A model generated the notes under the pieces. It saw nothing but the letters and a program-made list of their open reading frames with translations. It was not told the DNA's origin and made no database searches. A DNA stretch of 64,000 nt from Triangularia verruculosa (lineage: Eukaryota > Ascomycota > Sordariomycetes > Sordariales > Podosporaceae). The stretch is taken from positions 1 to 64,000 of the forward strand of contig MU864004.1 in NCBI GenBank assembly GCA_033296885.1, in the 5' to 3' direction. Of the stretch, positions 33,993-46,000 are shown piece after piece (within the stretch, counting starts at the first letter, position 1; every line of letters starts with the position of its first letter). Made by a program: the position numbers and the translations under genes.

Positions 33993-35165
33993 TCCGGACT
34001 TGGATGGGATGATATCTCAGGGGTAGCCCAAAAATGAATAATTCCAAAAAGCAGCTTGGTTGAGTTCAGTGTGTGGCCGTTCGATTATACAGACGAACTG
34101 ATAGAACAGGCGCTAGAGCAATTCCATATGCAAGAATAGATTGAACGGAAAAGCTTGTTGGGCCCAGCCTTGTTCCCGTCGGTAGTTGGACAGACCGCCC
34201 CCCAACATGTGCCACATGCACATCATCCCGAGACCATGTCCTACCTTATCGTTGCTGGTCGATAGGCATTTAATATCCGGACTTTCCCCCCCTGGCTGGG
34301 CATTCACCCACACTGCATGTGAGCATCGGCAGTGCTCGATTTACCGCAGTCTGGATGGAGTATTATTACGAGAGAATATATATGATTGCCATGCTGACAC
34401 GGACGAGTTGTATCTTGTACTTTGCTTTCCCCTCCTTTGAGAAGCTGTGGCGTCGGGGGCAGAAGCACAGTAATCATCCGTAGATGCTCTCAGCTTGCAT
34501 GGACCTCCCTATCAGAGTTAGGAGGACATTGAGATGATGCAACAACTGGCCGTCTCCAAGCTCGCGTGCCCTCCGCTTTCCGCGAGGCTCCCTCCTCTGG
34601 TGTTGATGGATGACAGGTTCAAACAGTATCCCCACATCGAATGGGGAAATGAGGTCTTTTCAGTGCTGTTGCTGTCTGGCCATTCAGACCACCAAGCAGT
34701 TCACGACCAGCCTTCGGCAGCCAGGATTCGAATCAAACATTTGGTCCAAAATGAAAGCGCGTGTGGTGGGGTGGGGGTGTTGAAGGTGCAATCGCCAATT
34801 CCAAAGGGGGGGCCGGCTATGACACTATGCCCTTTATGGCAGCTCCAAGCAACAACTGATCGCCCAGCGGCCGAGGCCAGGGCGATAACACCTCTGTGAT
34901 ACATGCGAGTACCTGCCCGATACAGAGGTCCGAACCGCCGCACGGCGTCTTCAAGCTCCTCAATCAGGAAACCCATCCCGTGTGCGGCATAACCGGCTGT
35001 TCACGTTTCAATCCAAGCACCTACCTACCTTTACCAGATGATGAGAGTTTGGAGAAGCTGTCCATCCTCCGCAGATGGGATGGGGTCTAACGATGGGGTC
35101 TGAACTACGGATACTGGATGGCGTCAACTCGCCCTTGTTCTGTCATGGGTAGGGAGCCACGAAGT
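33993..35165. other. intergenic 1.2 kb, nothing recognised
   Basis: No gene supported. A TTCGAAT motif at 34727-34733 resembles a tRNA T-loop but has no matching stems. The sequence near 35100-35290 is the promoter and leader of the aminopeptidase gene. Confidence 0.5.
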
Positions 35166-35171
35166 TATAAA
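35166..35171 (+). promoter_or_regulatory. TATA box of the M28 peptidase gene
   Basis: TATAAA, 123 bp before the start codon at 35294 and followed by a C/T-rich leader. Position and sequence fit a core promoter. Confidence 0.55.
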
Positions 35172-35293
35172 GGGACTCCAGTGGGACATCAACTACCGAA
35201 CCCTTTCCCCCTCCCCAGTCTTGAGTACTCCTCCCAGTCCTGGTTCTCCTTGGTATCCCATCAGCTCCAGAGACCACATCAACAAGAGCCAGT

Positions 35294-36545
35294 ATGAAGA
35301 CTCAAGCACTCTTGGCCCTGTTGGCCACCTCGATCTGCTCTGTTGTTGCCGTGCCTTCGCCCCAAGATACGGCCAATAGAAAGGCCGGCCTCCGCCTGAT
35401 CAAGACTTCTCCCAAGGGTGCCCCTAAGTGGGTTTCTGAAGAGGAGAAGATTGTTCAGTACGCGGCTCACGAAATCGGTTTCGTTGATATCACTGATATC
35501 ACCGTAAGTAACATGCCACCGCCCCCCTTTTCGCTGCTTATAACAGGGGTAACTGACCGAACGCCTTCAGGATTCCCAAGTCCTCAAGGCCCTGTCTGCG
35601 GATGCCGATGAGGATGTTTTCCAGGCTCGCGCTGTCACCTACCCAACTTCCGTCAGCAAGCAGGCACAGGCCAACCCCCTGATCAACCTCGTCTCTACCA
35701 CCCAGCCTCAAAGCTGGTTGACTACTCTCACCAACTTCCACAACCGTTACTACCGGGCTACCTATGGCACCGAGGCCGGTACTTGGCTCTACAACACCCT
35801 TGTCAGCCTCGTAGCCGTCAACCCAGCCATCACCGTCACTCGCTTCACCCACTCCTTCAACCAGCCTTCCATCATTGTCAAGATCCCCGGAAACACCACC
35901 GACCTCGTCATTGTTTCCGCTCACTACGACTCCACCGCCGGCTCGACCACCGCACGTTCTCCCGGCGCTGATGACAACGGCTCCGGTGTCGTCGTCCTCA
36001 TGGAGGCCCTCCGTGTCCTTGCAAACAACAGGTTTAAGGGTAAGGATACCCTTGAGTTCCACTTCTACGGCGGTGAGGAGGGTGGTCTCCTTGGCTCTGC
36101 TGCCGTCTTTGCCAACTACAAGTCCACCGGCAAGAGCGTTCTCGCTGTCGTGAACCAGGACATGGCCGGCTACTCTCCTAGCGGCAAGATTTCCATCTAC
36201 ACTGACTACGTCGACAGCGCTCTGACTGCGTACGTCCGTGTTGTTGCCACCGCCTACACTGGTGCTACCACCGGCGACAGATGCGGATACGGGTGCTCCG
36301 ACCATGCTTCTGCCCGCTCCAACGGTTTCCGTATGTGTTCCTTCACTCTCACCCTTTCTTCACTTTGTATCGATGTCGGCTAACAAATAATCACAGCCGC
36401 CGCTTATGTCTGCGATGAGGTCATGGCTTCTTCCACCCCATACATCCATACCGCCAACGACGCTCTCTCCACCATCATGTGGCCCGCCATTCTCCGTCAC
36501 ACCAAGTTCACCGTTGCCTTCCTCGTCGAGGCTTCGTACTTGTAA
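35294..36545 (+). CDS. secreted M28 leucine aminopeptidase
   Basis: Zinc aminopeptidase releasing N-terminal residues outside the cell. Exons 35294-35503, 35571-36330 and 36397-36545 (introns 67 and 66 nt) give 372 aa. The signal peptide is about residues 1-19 (ALLALLATSICSVVAV), followed by a pro-region to about residue 85. M28 two-zinc site residues are all visible: His188 (SAHYDS), Asp204 (GADDNGSG), Glu239/Glu240 (GGEEGG), Asp267 (NQDMAG) and His315 (CSDHAS). The order and size match the Lap1-type fungal peptidases. It converges on the sugar porter gene with 166 bp between stops. Confidence 0.95.
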
Positions 36546-36711
36546 AGAAATGCAACAAGGACTTTCCAGGGGCAGGTGATAATCATCCTGTAAATATTCT
36601 CTGTTCATATTAATGTTCACCCGAGAACAACTTTGTACATAGACGCAATAGTCAAAACAAACAAGTTCAAACTTGATTTCCAGCTCTTCCAATGATTTCA
36701 TCATCAGTCCG

Positions 36712-38593
36712 TCAAATATCCGTATCGATCGGGCTCCCTCTTCTCCTTAGCCTTCTGTCATCATGGTCGTCCTCTCGATCAGCAAGTAAATGCTCCGTCG
36801 ACGCCCCTGGATTTTCTCCCCCAAACAGTGCATCCATATCTTCCAGTGCCCTTCCCTTTGTCTCGGGGAAGAAGATGTAAATGATTGGCACCGAGGCGAT
36901 GTTGATGACCATGAAGAAGAAATATATTTTGGACCCGAGAGCGGCGATTCCAATGGGCCAAATCTGGGTAACGATGATGGAGCCGATGGCACCGCACGAG
37001 GCCGCGAAGCTTAGGCCTCTGGCTCGGACGGCGGTTGGAAATATCTGTCCGAGTTAGCCAAAGTCAACTTTTTTTGGTTTTGTCAGAGCACTTACTTCGG
37101 AGCCATACACCCAGGCAGCTGGCCCGAAGCCCATCGAGTATCCAAGCGAGTATATAAAAACGAAAACGACGCAGGTATAATCTGCAGCGGGGTTGGAATT
37201 GTCGGGATAAATCAAAGGCAGGGCGCCATTGATCTGAACATGCCATCAGTACGTTTGGATCTTTGTGAGCATCGAGCTGAGTTCTTACCAGCAATGAAAA
37301 GGCCATGATAACTGCTCCAATTACAAGCGTCAGCCTCCGCCCAACTCTGTCGATGATCAACATTTCCAGTACATTGCACCCAATCTTCAGTGTACTCTCG
37401 ATCCCCCCAGCGAGCAAAGACACCCGATGGCTTAATCCCAGAGCTCTGAAGAGAAGGGGAAGGTAGTACTTCATAGCTGTTGCACCGCACATCTGGGCCA
37501 GGAATTGCAGAAGTGACGACCGCCACATCCGGGCAAACAAGCTTCTGTCAGTGAATAATGAAGTCCAGACAAGGCCAGTCACTCTGAAAGAAGCTACAGA
37601 GCTTTCAATATCGTCAAGTTCGTCGTAGATCTCATCGGATGTGTAATATCCTTCACGGTAGTATTGTAACGTAGCGAAGGCGTCATCGATCCTTCCATGC
37701 TCTACGAGCCAACGCGGTCTGGCGAAGGAGATCAGCTGTGCAATATTTTGAATACATCCAAGATACAACTTACGACTCGTGCATAAACGGCAGACCAAGC
37801 AGGAAGAAAAGAGCTGGTATGAAAGAGAGGGACAGCGAGTACCGCCATGCCACATGAAGTCCTCGTTCACTGTCCCAAAATGTCATGCCATAACCGGCCC
37901 TGCGATTGTGTTAGACTGTCTCTGCTAGGAAAAGTGTAGTCAATATACCAAAACCCAGAAGCAAGCCCGGTAACGAACCCAATATGGTTCATGACAACAA
38001 ACCTCCCCCGATGCTTCGATGGTGCAATCTCACTTGATGATCAGTCAGCCATCCCAGTTCATACTCTCTGACCGCCTTGGAGCACATATACCTCTGATAC
38101 AACGGCACACTAGTCGAGATAATACCTGTTCCGACTCCAGCAATAATCCTCCCCACGATCACCATTCCCAGTGCCTGTGCACCCGATCCGAAGGCACCAG
38201 CTTGAAAGGCCTGACCAACACAGGTAACCCCCATGCCGACAAACGCAGCATGGCGTCGACCGAGTTTGTCCGCCGCCGGATGAGCAATGAATATGTAACT
38301 GGTGAAAGTTCCAAGGTAGTAGATGGCTGTTATGAGACCGCTCAGTGAAGCATCTGGCCGCCGGAGGGTCTCCTTGAAACCGGGGTGCACGAGCACGGAG
38401 GCAAGGACACCGACGTTATACCTGAGGAATGAAATTAGTGTCAGGAGCGAAAATTTACGATATATGAGATTTATGAGAATGAGATGAGACTTGAAAACAA
38501 CAGAACTTACCCCCAGACAAACGACCCAAGCGCAAGAAATAAACAGAATGCATGCAGCCGCCGCGAGGCTTTGGAAATTCCTGTGTTTCCCAT
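36712..38593 (-). CDS. MFS sugar porter
   Basis: Seven exons: 38593-38511, 38421-38092, 38032-37949, 37899-37774, 37718-37289, 37233-37096 and 37044-36712 (introns 49-89 nt), sum 508 codons, 507 aa. Sugar-porter signatures are present: DKLGRR after TM2, the GRIIAGVGTGI segment, SEIAPSKHRGRFV, HESPRWLVEHGR (split by an intron), DRVGRRLTLVIG and the C-terminal PETKGRALEDMD. About 12 hydrophobic helices are present, so a plasma-membrane proton-coupled transporter of a hexose, disaccharide or similar is likely; the substrate cannot be told. Its neighbours (PL4, M28, AA8) suggest uptake of plant-derived sugars, which is inference. Confidence 0.93.
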
Positions 38594-39290
38594 CTTGATA
38601 CTAAATAGTTACGCCTTCATCTAGTATCCCCTAACCACAGAAATCAAGACAGGAGCATGGATAAGAACACATGTAGGCTGTTGTGAGACAGGCGACTTTG
38701 TCTTGAAATTTGGAGATTCCAATTCCAGCCCCCCCGCTCTGCTTGCTCGGCACATGGCACATGGCACATGGCAGCAGCGTGGGTTTTGGTGGCAGCTTTC
38801 CCCATTTGGAGACTGTTGTAACGGCAATTAACTGCAGTGACACACTACTTATCATCAAAAAATCAGCCAATGGTTTCTAATACAAACTTGGTCTTTTCAT
38901 ATTTCTCCACGGCTCAGGAGTTTGCCAGATGGAATGATGCAGATGCGTCGGCAGTAGATCCGTGTGATACTGCCGAAGTAGTTTGTTTTCAGAATGTCCC
39001 AATGATTTATTAAGCTCCTGGTATATCGTTCTCTGGCATCTTTTCTTATACTCAGCACATGCATACCACAGTGTAGTAAGGGGCCTAGCAACCCCTCGCT
39101 AAGCAGACACCCAGGTCAGAAAACGCTGAGATGATGATCATGTGAATGATGGGCAGTTGTTGATTTCATAAAAAGCCACTGCGAGTCGCCTAAAGTCTCT
39201 TTGAACAAAAATACCGCCTCTAAACATGAATCCTTTTGTATGTGAAACAAAAGTCCGTTCAATCTTCTCCATCACACTCTCTCCACCGCC
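38594..39290. other. intergenic, with short 9-bp tandem repeat
   Basis: 697 bp with no supported gene. Three copies of a 9-bp GGCACATGG-type unit lie at about 38751-38777. The region left of it is the promoter of the sugar porter gene. Confidence 0.5.
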
Positions 39291-40077
39291 TTAGAGCTTC
39301 TCAATCTTGGCCGCAAAATCAGCATTCTTAGCCTGAGTGCCGAGAGAGAACACGGGGTGGCCCAAGCTGTCGTGAATGCCAAAAGTCGACGTAGGGTCCT
39401 CCGGTGTGTCGACGGGGTAATCGGCATAGGCGAAAGCAAGAGTACTGTCGTACTCAGGGTCCAGCTCAGTGAAGCCGATGTCCTCATCACCCCACCTCGA
39501 GCAGCCCTTACAAACAGCTGTGATTTGAAAGTGGGTGGCGTTGACGTGAGTTCCGGTCTTCAGGACCCTGTACTCGGCGTCGGGGTACTCAGGTGGGCTG
39601 TAGTAGCCACTGTAGGAATTCACAGTCAGAACCTATGTCCAGCCAATGTCACCAAGATATCAGGGGATGGACAAACTAGGCAATTCTGGAAGAGAGAACA
39701 ACGTCGTTGCCGTTGGGCCAAACAATGGTCAAGGGGTTGTAAGTCATATGGCCGCCCCAGGCGAACCCAGCCCAGCCGACATCGATGGGAGCCTCAACCT
39801 GCAATACGGTGTCGAAGACCTTATCGCCCTCTGGGATGTCCTCTGGGATCGCAACACGCCAGGTAATACCGCGGGAGCTAGTGTAGGAAGAGAATTTCAG
39901 GCTAGTGTCCGGATCCTCATACGCAACCGAGTCAGGCTCGAAAGTGAATTGCCTACGAACCGGGGCCGCTAGAACCGAGAGATATGTTAGTAGCTTTAAT
40001 GACTAGAGTGATCGGCAAGGTTTCATACCAAGACCCAGGAACGCAGCAGCGCGAGCAGCAACCTCAGGGAAGAGCAT
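39291..40077 (-). CDS. stand-alone AA8 heme b cytochrome (CDH-cytochrome type)
   Basis: Exons 40077-40029, 39968-39677 and 39609-39291 (introns 60 and 67 nt) give 219 aa. The core matches the cytochrome domain of cellobiose dehydrogenase: WAGFAWGGHMTYNPLTIVWP carries the likely Met ligand, and NATHFQITAVCKGCSRW the likely His ligand plus the Cys pair. Splicing intron 2 at a GTTTGT donor and CTACAG acceptor restores SSRIAYGYYSPPEYPDAEY. The weak hydrophobic N-terminus (MLFPEVAARAAAFLGLAAPV) may be a signal peptide. No flavin domain or cellulose-binding module follows, so this is a free AA8 protein, possibly an electron carrier to lytic polysaccharide monooxygenases or an iron reductase. A TATA-like box about 90 bp upstream supports this start. 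Confidence 0.85.
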
Positions 40078-40162
40078 AGTGAATACACTCGTGACGGCAC
40101 AAGACCAAAAGACGGAACGCAGCAAGGGATGATGTTGCGAGCACGGTGTCAGGGGAGAGAAC

Positions 40163-40170
40163 TTATATAA
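40163..40170 (-). promoter_or_regulatory. TATA box of the AA8 cytochrome gene
   Basis: TTATATAA, 86 bp upstream of the start at 40077. It argues against a longer in-frame start at 40188, which lies beyond it. Confidence 0.5.
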
Positions 40171-42093
40171 GAAGGACCAAGGGACCAAGGGCGTTCAACC
40201 GGGTGCTACATTCCTTGCGCCCCAGGACGTCATCCCATAATTCCGCACCTGTAATGAGTATTCGCAATATAAGATGCGCGTGGTTGAGCCTGGTGAACCG
40301 GGCCGTCTTTACGCTCCAGGAAGTAGGCACCGGTCAGTGTAGTGACGGTACAGTCTTGTCCGGCCATCACAACCCTACCCCCAAAAGATGTCCCCGCTAT
40401 CACGAGCAAGAGTGGTCATCACTCTTCGGTCGATTCCGGTTGGCCCATTGCTGGCGTGTGCTCCGGAAGCTCGCGGTGAAGAAACTCTCATTTTGGTGGC
40501 TTGATGCCACCTCAATAAACCAAACAGGGACTTGGTGATGCAAGGAAGGGCCTGGAAAACACAAGGTTCCCACCGGCCAATGGCGATCATAGGTCGCTGA
40601 TTGGAAGGGTAAAGCAAGGTGATCTAAGAGATAGATGAAATGGCCGCTGATGCGGGGTGTGGTGGAATATGAAACGGAACGGGACGGAAGGACAAGATTG
40701 GCCGGTTCGCTGGAGCTGAGCATTGAGCAGGAAACGAGATGGTGAGAGAGGCTGATATGGCCGATGGAGGCAGAACCACGACCCCCTTTAGCCTAATCGT
40801 GGCGCAACCTCAGCATGTCCGAATAGATGAACGGCTTGCCGTAATGCAAGGGGTCGTCATGGCCAGGCGTTTGCCCACCTGTGAAATTGAGAAAAAAACC
40901 ATATAAGGTGAGCTTTATTCTCTTGCGGTGAGCGCTGGGTAGCGAGGTCATACCTAGCCTAGCTGTCCAGATCAAAGGCTCAGACCAGAGAGCTCTTGGA
41001 ACCAGTCAAGCTGCACAAATAGTTTCTGTCAATAGTGCTCAAAACATAGTAAAGGTACGCTAGTGGGGAGATAGAAAGTGTGAACGTCTGCGTATCCATA
41101 GATTCTTGCGCTTCTCGGGCAGGATAGCCGACGGATGTCAGAAGTATCAAGAGAGGCCGAGAAGGTTGGCGGGAGCTGGCCCAAGATCCTGGGATCTGCT
41201 TATCTATAAAATAAGCCGCTTTTCCCTCGAGAATTGAGTGCCTCAGATGTCTTTTGCGCCAGAAGATAAGCAAATCGGAGTCTGTCTGGATGTCTAGCCT
41301 GTACATGTCGCAAAAGCTGGTATCGAGATCAAAATAGCTGAGCGAGATGAATGGTATTGTTCTAGTCCTGGGACCCCTTGCAAGCTTTCATTGCAGATGA
41401 TAAGACTTTTGTGGCCGATGAGATACAAGCTATTTTAACAGATAGCAACTTGCCAATGCAAGATCTGGCCATCGATAGCCGGCTTGGCACGAAGTATCTA
41501 GCTGCAAGTGAGGCCCATCGCGAGGCCGTGTCGCAAAGGCCCGAGACATTTCATGAGGTGGGAATCTTGGGACGTCCCTCAGGAGCTGAAGATACCCCTC
41601 ACTCCCCGCCAAAACACCTCAGCCAATCCCTGCGTCAGCCGGAGCATATCATCCCCTCGCCCTGTGATTGGTGTTAACGCCACAAACCATGGTACGTCAT
41701 GCGTTTCAGCTCTGCGAGCCCAGAAATGACGTCAATGTTGGGAACAAATTCCCAGGAGGCGAGAGAAAGAGGAAGAGGGAGTGAGAGGGGTCCGGCCCCG
41801 GGGTTTCGGGGCTGGGTTCAATATTCGATATTTATGACCATCGAGATACCACCGAATAAACGGTTCCCTGCAGGAGTACTTTTCTGTGCGTCTGGACTGG
41901 TGTGGGGCCGATCTTCAATGGAGCCGATGAAACGGGGGACACCGGCAGCGGCAGCGGGAGCTTTTTTTTGGAGCCAACAGTGTGGGTGGGTGAGGTCAGA
42001 GCTTGGACGTTACGGATCCATGATACTCTTGGAGCCCTTCATCTGTTCTTTTCAGAGAACCGCGCGCCCGCGCTTGCCACCAACCCAACTCGG
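40171..42093. other. intergenic 1.9 kb, nothing recognised
   Basis: No gene, tRNA or repeat is supportable on either strand between the AA8 promoter and MITE copy B. Short frames have no protein-like features. Confidence 0.45.
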
Positions 42094-42098
42094 TCCTC

Positions 42099-42332
42099 CA
42101 CGTCCTGGACAAAAAAACTGATACTGCAAAGTGGGAATACAGTATTTAAAGATAATTAATAAGCCGTAGAAGATAGTTGATAGGCCTTAAAAGATAGTTA
42201 AGAGACCTTGGAAGATATTGAGAGGACTTTAAAAGATAGTAATAAGCACAAAGAAGATAGTTAATAGACCTTTTATACTATTCTTAAGGGGTGACCCAGA
42301 CTTGCAGTACCAATTATTTTATCCACGACGTG
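42099..42332 (-). mobile_element. MITE copy B (inverted, 5-bp TSD TCCTC)
   Basis: 234-bp member of the same family as copies A and C, in opposite orientation. The left end here, CACGTCCTGGACAAAAAAA, equals the right end of the other copies; the right end read in reverse is CACGTCGTGGATAAAATAA. The target-site duplication is TCCTC at 42094-42098 and 42333-42337. The internal AT-rich array is much shorter than in A and C (units of the AAAGATAGTTAATAGGCC type). It lies 762 bp upstream of the phytochrome start codon. Confidence 0.94.
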
Positions 42333-42337
42333 TCCTC

Positions 42338-43093
42338 TCACCGTCCTCCCACATCCGGCTCTCTGGAACGCATATGAATGGGAGGCACTTTCCCCAGCGG
42401 GCACCCTTCTACACACTACCTTAGCTTCTAGCGTTTGTGCTTCCAGGTTGTTAGCGGCAACCAGGCCGGCACCTCGACAGTCTGCATCGGTATTTGCACT
42501 GCATCGACACGTGAATCGCACCGTGGCGACGAACAAGAGGTCACCCTGGGTAGTCTTTTCTCTCTATTCCTATCTACCCTATTCCTACATGCTACACACT
42601 CCTCTCTCCCTTGCCCGAGTCGACCTGATCAGCATCCGACGTCTGCTGTTGCAACCCTGGAACGAACAACAAAACCTACTACCGTTGCGTACTCTTATTT
42701 GCCCCGCGGCCCGCCCAAAGATCTGCAAGACCAGGGGCCAAGATCAACGCACCACCCTAAGCTGGTGTGCGATCCGTCCTTGCCCACCTGCCCTCTCTGT
42801 GATCCGGTTCTGACATCCGTTTCTCAGAATCCCATTACCCGTTGCGGACCCTCTTCCTGCATCCTGGTGAACCGGATAAACCGAAGTGCTCGTAGGTCAA
42901 TCGGTGCTGGCTCCCAGTTCTTCAGCGACGACGACTCTCGATATTACATTCTTCACACATATTCCACTCGGTCAAAGCTGTTGCCCTTCGCCAAAATTCC
43001 AAAAGGTACTCTACTCCGATCTCGCTCGAATAGACGGCCCCGGCGCAAAGGAAACCAGCATTTTTCAGCGACAAAACATCGAGCCGTGTCTTG
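42338..43093 (+). promoter_or_regulatory. phytochrome upstream region and leader
   Basis: The stretch between MITE B and the phytochrome start codon. It is C/T-rich and probably contains the transcription start and a long 5' leader. No clear TATA box or conserved light-response element is recognised. Confidence 0.4.
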
Positions 43094-46000
43094 ATGCCCG
43101 AGGGGAATGTCTGTATAACTCGATCCGCCGTGGAAGTTGGTCAAGACGACGAGGCTGCTAGGTCTCGCGACGACGCCTCTCCAAGCATGGATCCAACAGA
43201 AGGGGCCCCGGGCAACGGGAAACCCACGCTTGACAGGATCGCCACCGGTGTTAGCGACAAAGAGGAGGCGTGCACAGAGCCGTCGACGACCGGCACCACG
43301 CAACCCGACACAGGCGCCTCCATCCCAAGCGACGTGACGCAGTCACCAACAGCCATGTCTACTGCCGTGTCCTCATGGAGCGCCTCGGAAGATCGTCAAC
43401 TTGGCCAGGGGAGCAGCCAGGACCCGACAGACCGTGTCTTTCCCATTCGCTCTGTCATCAGCGTCGACCCTGGGGTAATTGGGAGGAAGTCCAGCGAGTT
43501 GGAGCCACGGCGAAAGATGTCACTGTCAGATCCAGGCAATGTGCCAATAACACCAAGTGTAGGCAACGGCTCACATCTGGAGCTACACTCGGAGCGTGCT
43601 TCATTTTCGCGTGGCCGGTCTACGTTTGCAACCTCCGGCTCGCTGCCTATGACGCCAGCAGCCAACCCTTGGTCGCCACCCGCTTCTGGTGCGCGCGAAC
43701 GTCGACTGCATACTGTCTCGGGGTCACTTTCCAGTATTCAGGCGGATGCAGAAAGATATGGCAATCCGGTGCCGCTGTCTCTGGCTGATTCCTCCTCCGA
43801 CGATGAACTTGCCCCGACAGAAACGCCAAGTCGGGCGGAAGAAACGCTATCAGAGCGCAAGCCCTCGACGACGCCGTCAATTCCCGATATCCTTTTCGCG
43901 ACGCGATTCAAGCATGTCATGACGGAAGAGGGACATGCCGTGATCACGGGACGAGACGGTAAGCTGCAGAGGTGCGAGGACGAGCCCATCCATACCCCCG
44001 GTGCGGTTCAGGGGTTTGGCCTGCTCTTGACTTTGCGCGAAGACGCCGAAGGCCGACTGCAGGTTCGCCATGTCAGCGAAAATTCTCAGAAAATCATTGG
44101 GTACCGACCCCAGGAGCTGTTCAGGCTCAACGACTTTCTTGACATTCTTAGTGACGAGCAGGCCGACAATTTGCTGGACCACATTGACTTTATTAGAGAC
44201 GAGGATGCGGACCCAGCTACTAACGGTCCTGAGGTCTTCAGCCTGTCCCTTCGGCCGCCAGGTCACGACCGCTCAGTCAAGTTATGGTGCGCCATTCACA
44301 CGAACCCGGTACATCCCAACCTTATAGTGTGCGAGTTCGAGCTCGACAATGATGTCGAAAATCCGCTGCGCCCTGTCGACGAGGAGACGCCTAATATGCC
44401 AGAGGATACCTTGCAGTCAAACCCAACCTTGGAAGAACTCACAGAGTCCACGGAGATTCTCAGCAAACCACTTCGAGTGTTGCGGAGTGCGCGCAAACGA
44501 CGGGGGGAGGCCGGTGCGATGCAGGTCTTTGACATCATGAGCCAGGTGCAAGAACAGCTAGCCAACGCCCCCAACCTAGAAATCTTTCTGAAAATCTTGG
44601 TGGGTATCGTCAAGGAGCTGACTGGCTTCCACCGCGTCATGATATACCAGTTCGACTCCTCATTTAATGGCAAGGTCGTCACAGAACTTGTGGATCCAGC
44701 GCTCACCCGAGACCTCTACAAAGGCCTTCACTTTCCGGCCTCGGACATTCCAAAACAGGCTCGTGAACTGTACAAGCTCAACAAAGTACGCCTACTTTAT
44801 GATCGAGATCTCGAAACCGCCCGAATCGTGTGCCGGTCGGCTGAGGATCTCGAAGTTCCCCTGGATATGACGCACTCGTACCTGCGGGCCATGTCACCCA
44901 TTCATCTCAAGTATCTTGCCAACATGGCCGTGCGCTCCTCCATGTCGATATCGATTAATGCTTTTGGCGACTTGTGGGGACTCATTGCCTGCCACTCCTA
45001 CGGCCCCAAGGGCATGCGAGTCTCCTTTCCCATCAGGAAGATGTGCCGTCTTGTTGGCGATACAGTTTCACGCAACATCGAACGTCTCTCGTACGCCTCT
45101 CGTCTCCAGGCACGCAAACTAATCAACACAGTGCCCACCGAGCATAACCCCTCGGGATACATCATTGCATCATCAGACGACTTGCTGAAGCTCTTTGACG
45201 CTGATTTTGGAATGCTTTCTATTCGAGAAGAGACCAAGATTCTTGGCAAGATCGAGCACTCTCAAGATGCTCTCGCAATGCTAGAGTACTTGCGAGTTCG
45301 AAAGTTTACCTCGGTCCTCACGACACAGGACGTCAAGGTCGACTTTCCGGATTTGCATTACCCACCAGGTTTTCAGGTCATAGCAGGTCTATTGTATGTG
45401 CCACTGAGCGTTGGTGGTAATGACTTCATCGTCTTCTTCCGCAGGGGCCAGATTAAGGAGGTCAAGTGGGCGGGGAATCCATACGACAAGACCATTCAGG
45501 AAGGGACCGAGGCGTATCTTCAACCAAGAAAAAGTTTCAAGGTGTGGCACGAGACCGTTGTGGGCAAAAGCCGAGAGTGGTCTGAGGAACAGGTCGAGAC
45601 GGCAGCAGTGCTGTGTCTGGTCTACGGCAAGTTCATTGAAGTTTGGAGGCAGAAGGAGGCGGCGCTGCAGAGCAGTCGGCTCACAAGACTGCTGCTGGCA
45701 AATTCGGCTCACGAAGTGCGGACGCCGCTCAACGCCATCATCAACTATCTGGAGATTGCGCTGGAAGGTTCGCTGGATCAGGAAACCAGAGAAAACCTAG
45801 CACGATCTCACTCGGCATCAAAGTCGTTGATTTATGTCATTAATGACTTGCTGGATCTCACCAAAACTGAGGAGGGCCAGGAGCTCGTCAAGGATGAGAT
45901 TTTCGACTTGCCAGCAGCTATCCGTGAAGGGACCGAACCCTTCAAAAACGACGCGAAACGAAAGGGTATCCAATACGAGGTTATCGAACACCCCGGCCTT

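Noticed and set aside
34700..34775. Possible tRNA (TTCGAAT T-loop-like motif)
   Set aside because: The flanking bases do not form a T stem and no acceptor or anticodon stem can be drawn.
28000..40100. Secondary-metabolite or dedicated degradation gene cluster
   Set aside because: GH71, PL4, M28, the sugar porter and AA8 are interspersed with eS28, lie on both strands, and there is no backbone synthase or local regulator.
40078..40188. Longer N-terminus for the AA8 cytochrome
   Set aside because: An in-frame ATG at 40188 exists, but a TATA-like box at 40163-40170 lies downstream of it, so transcription probably starts later.
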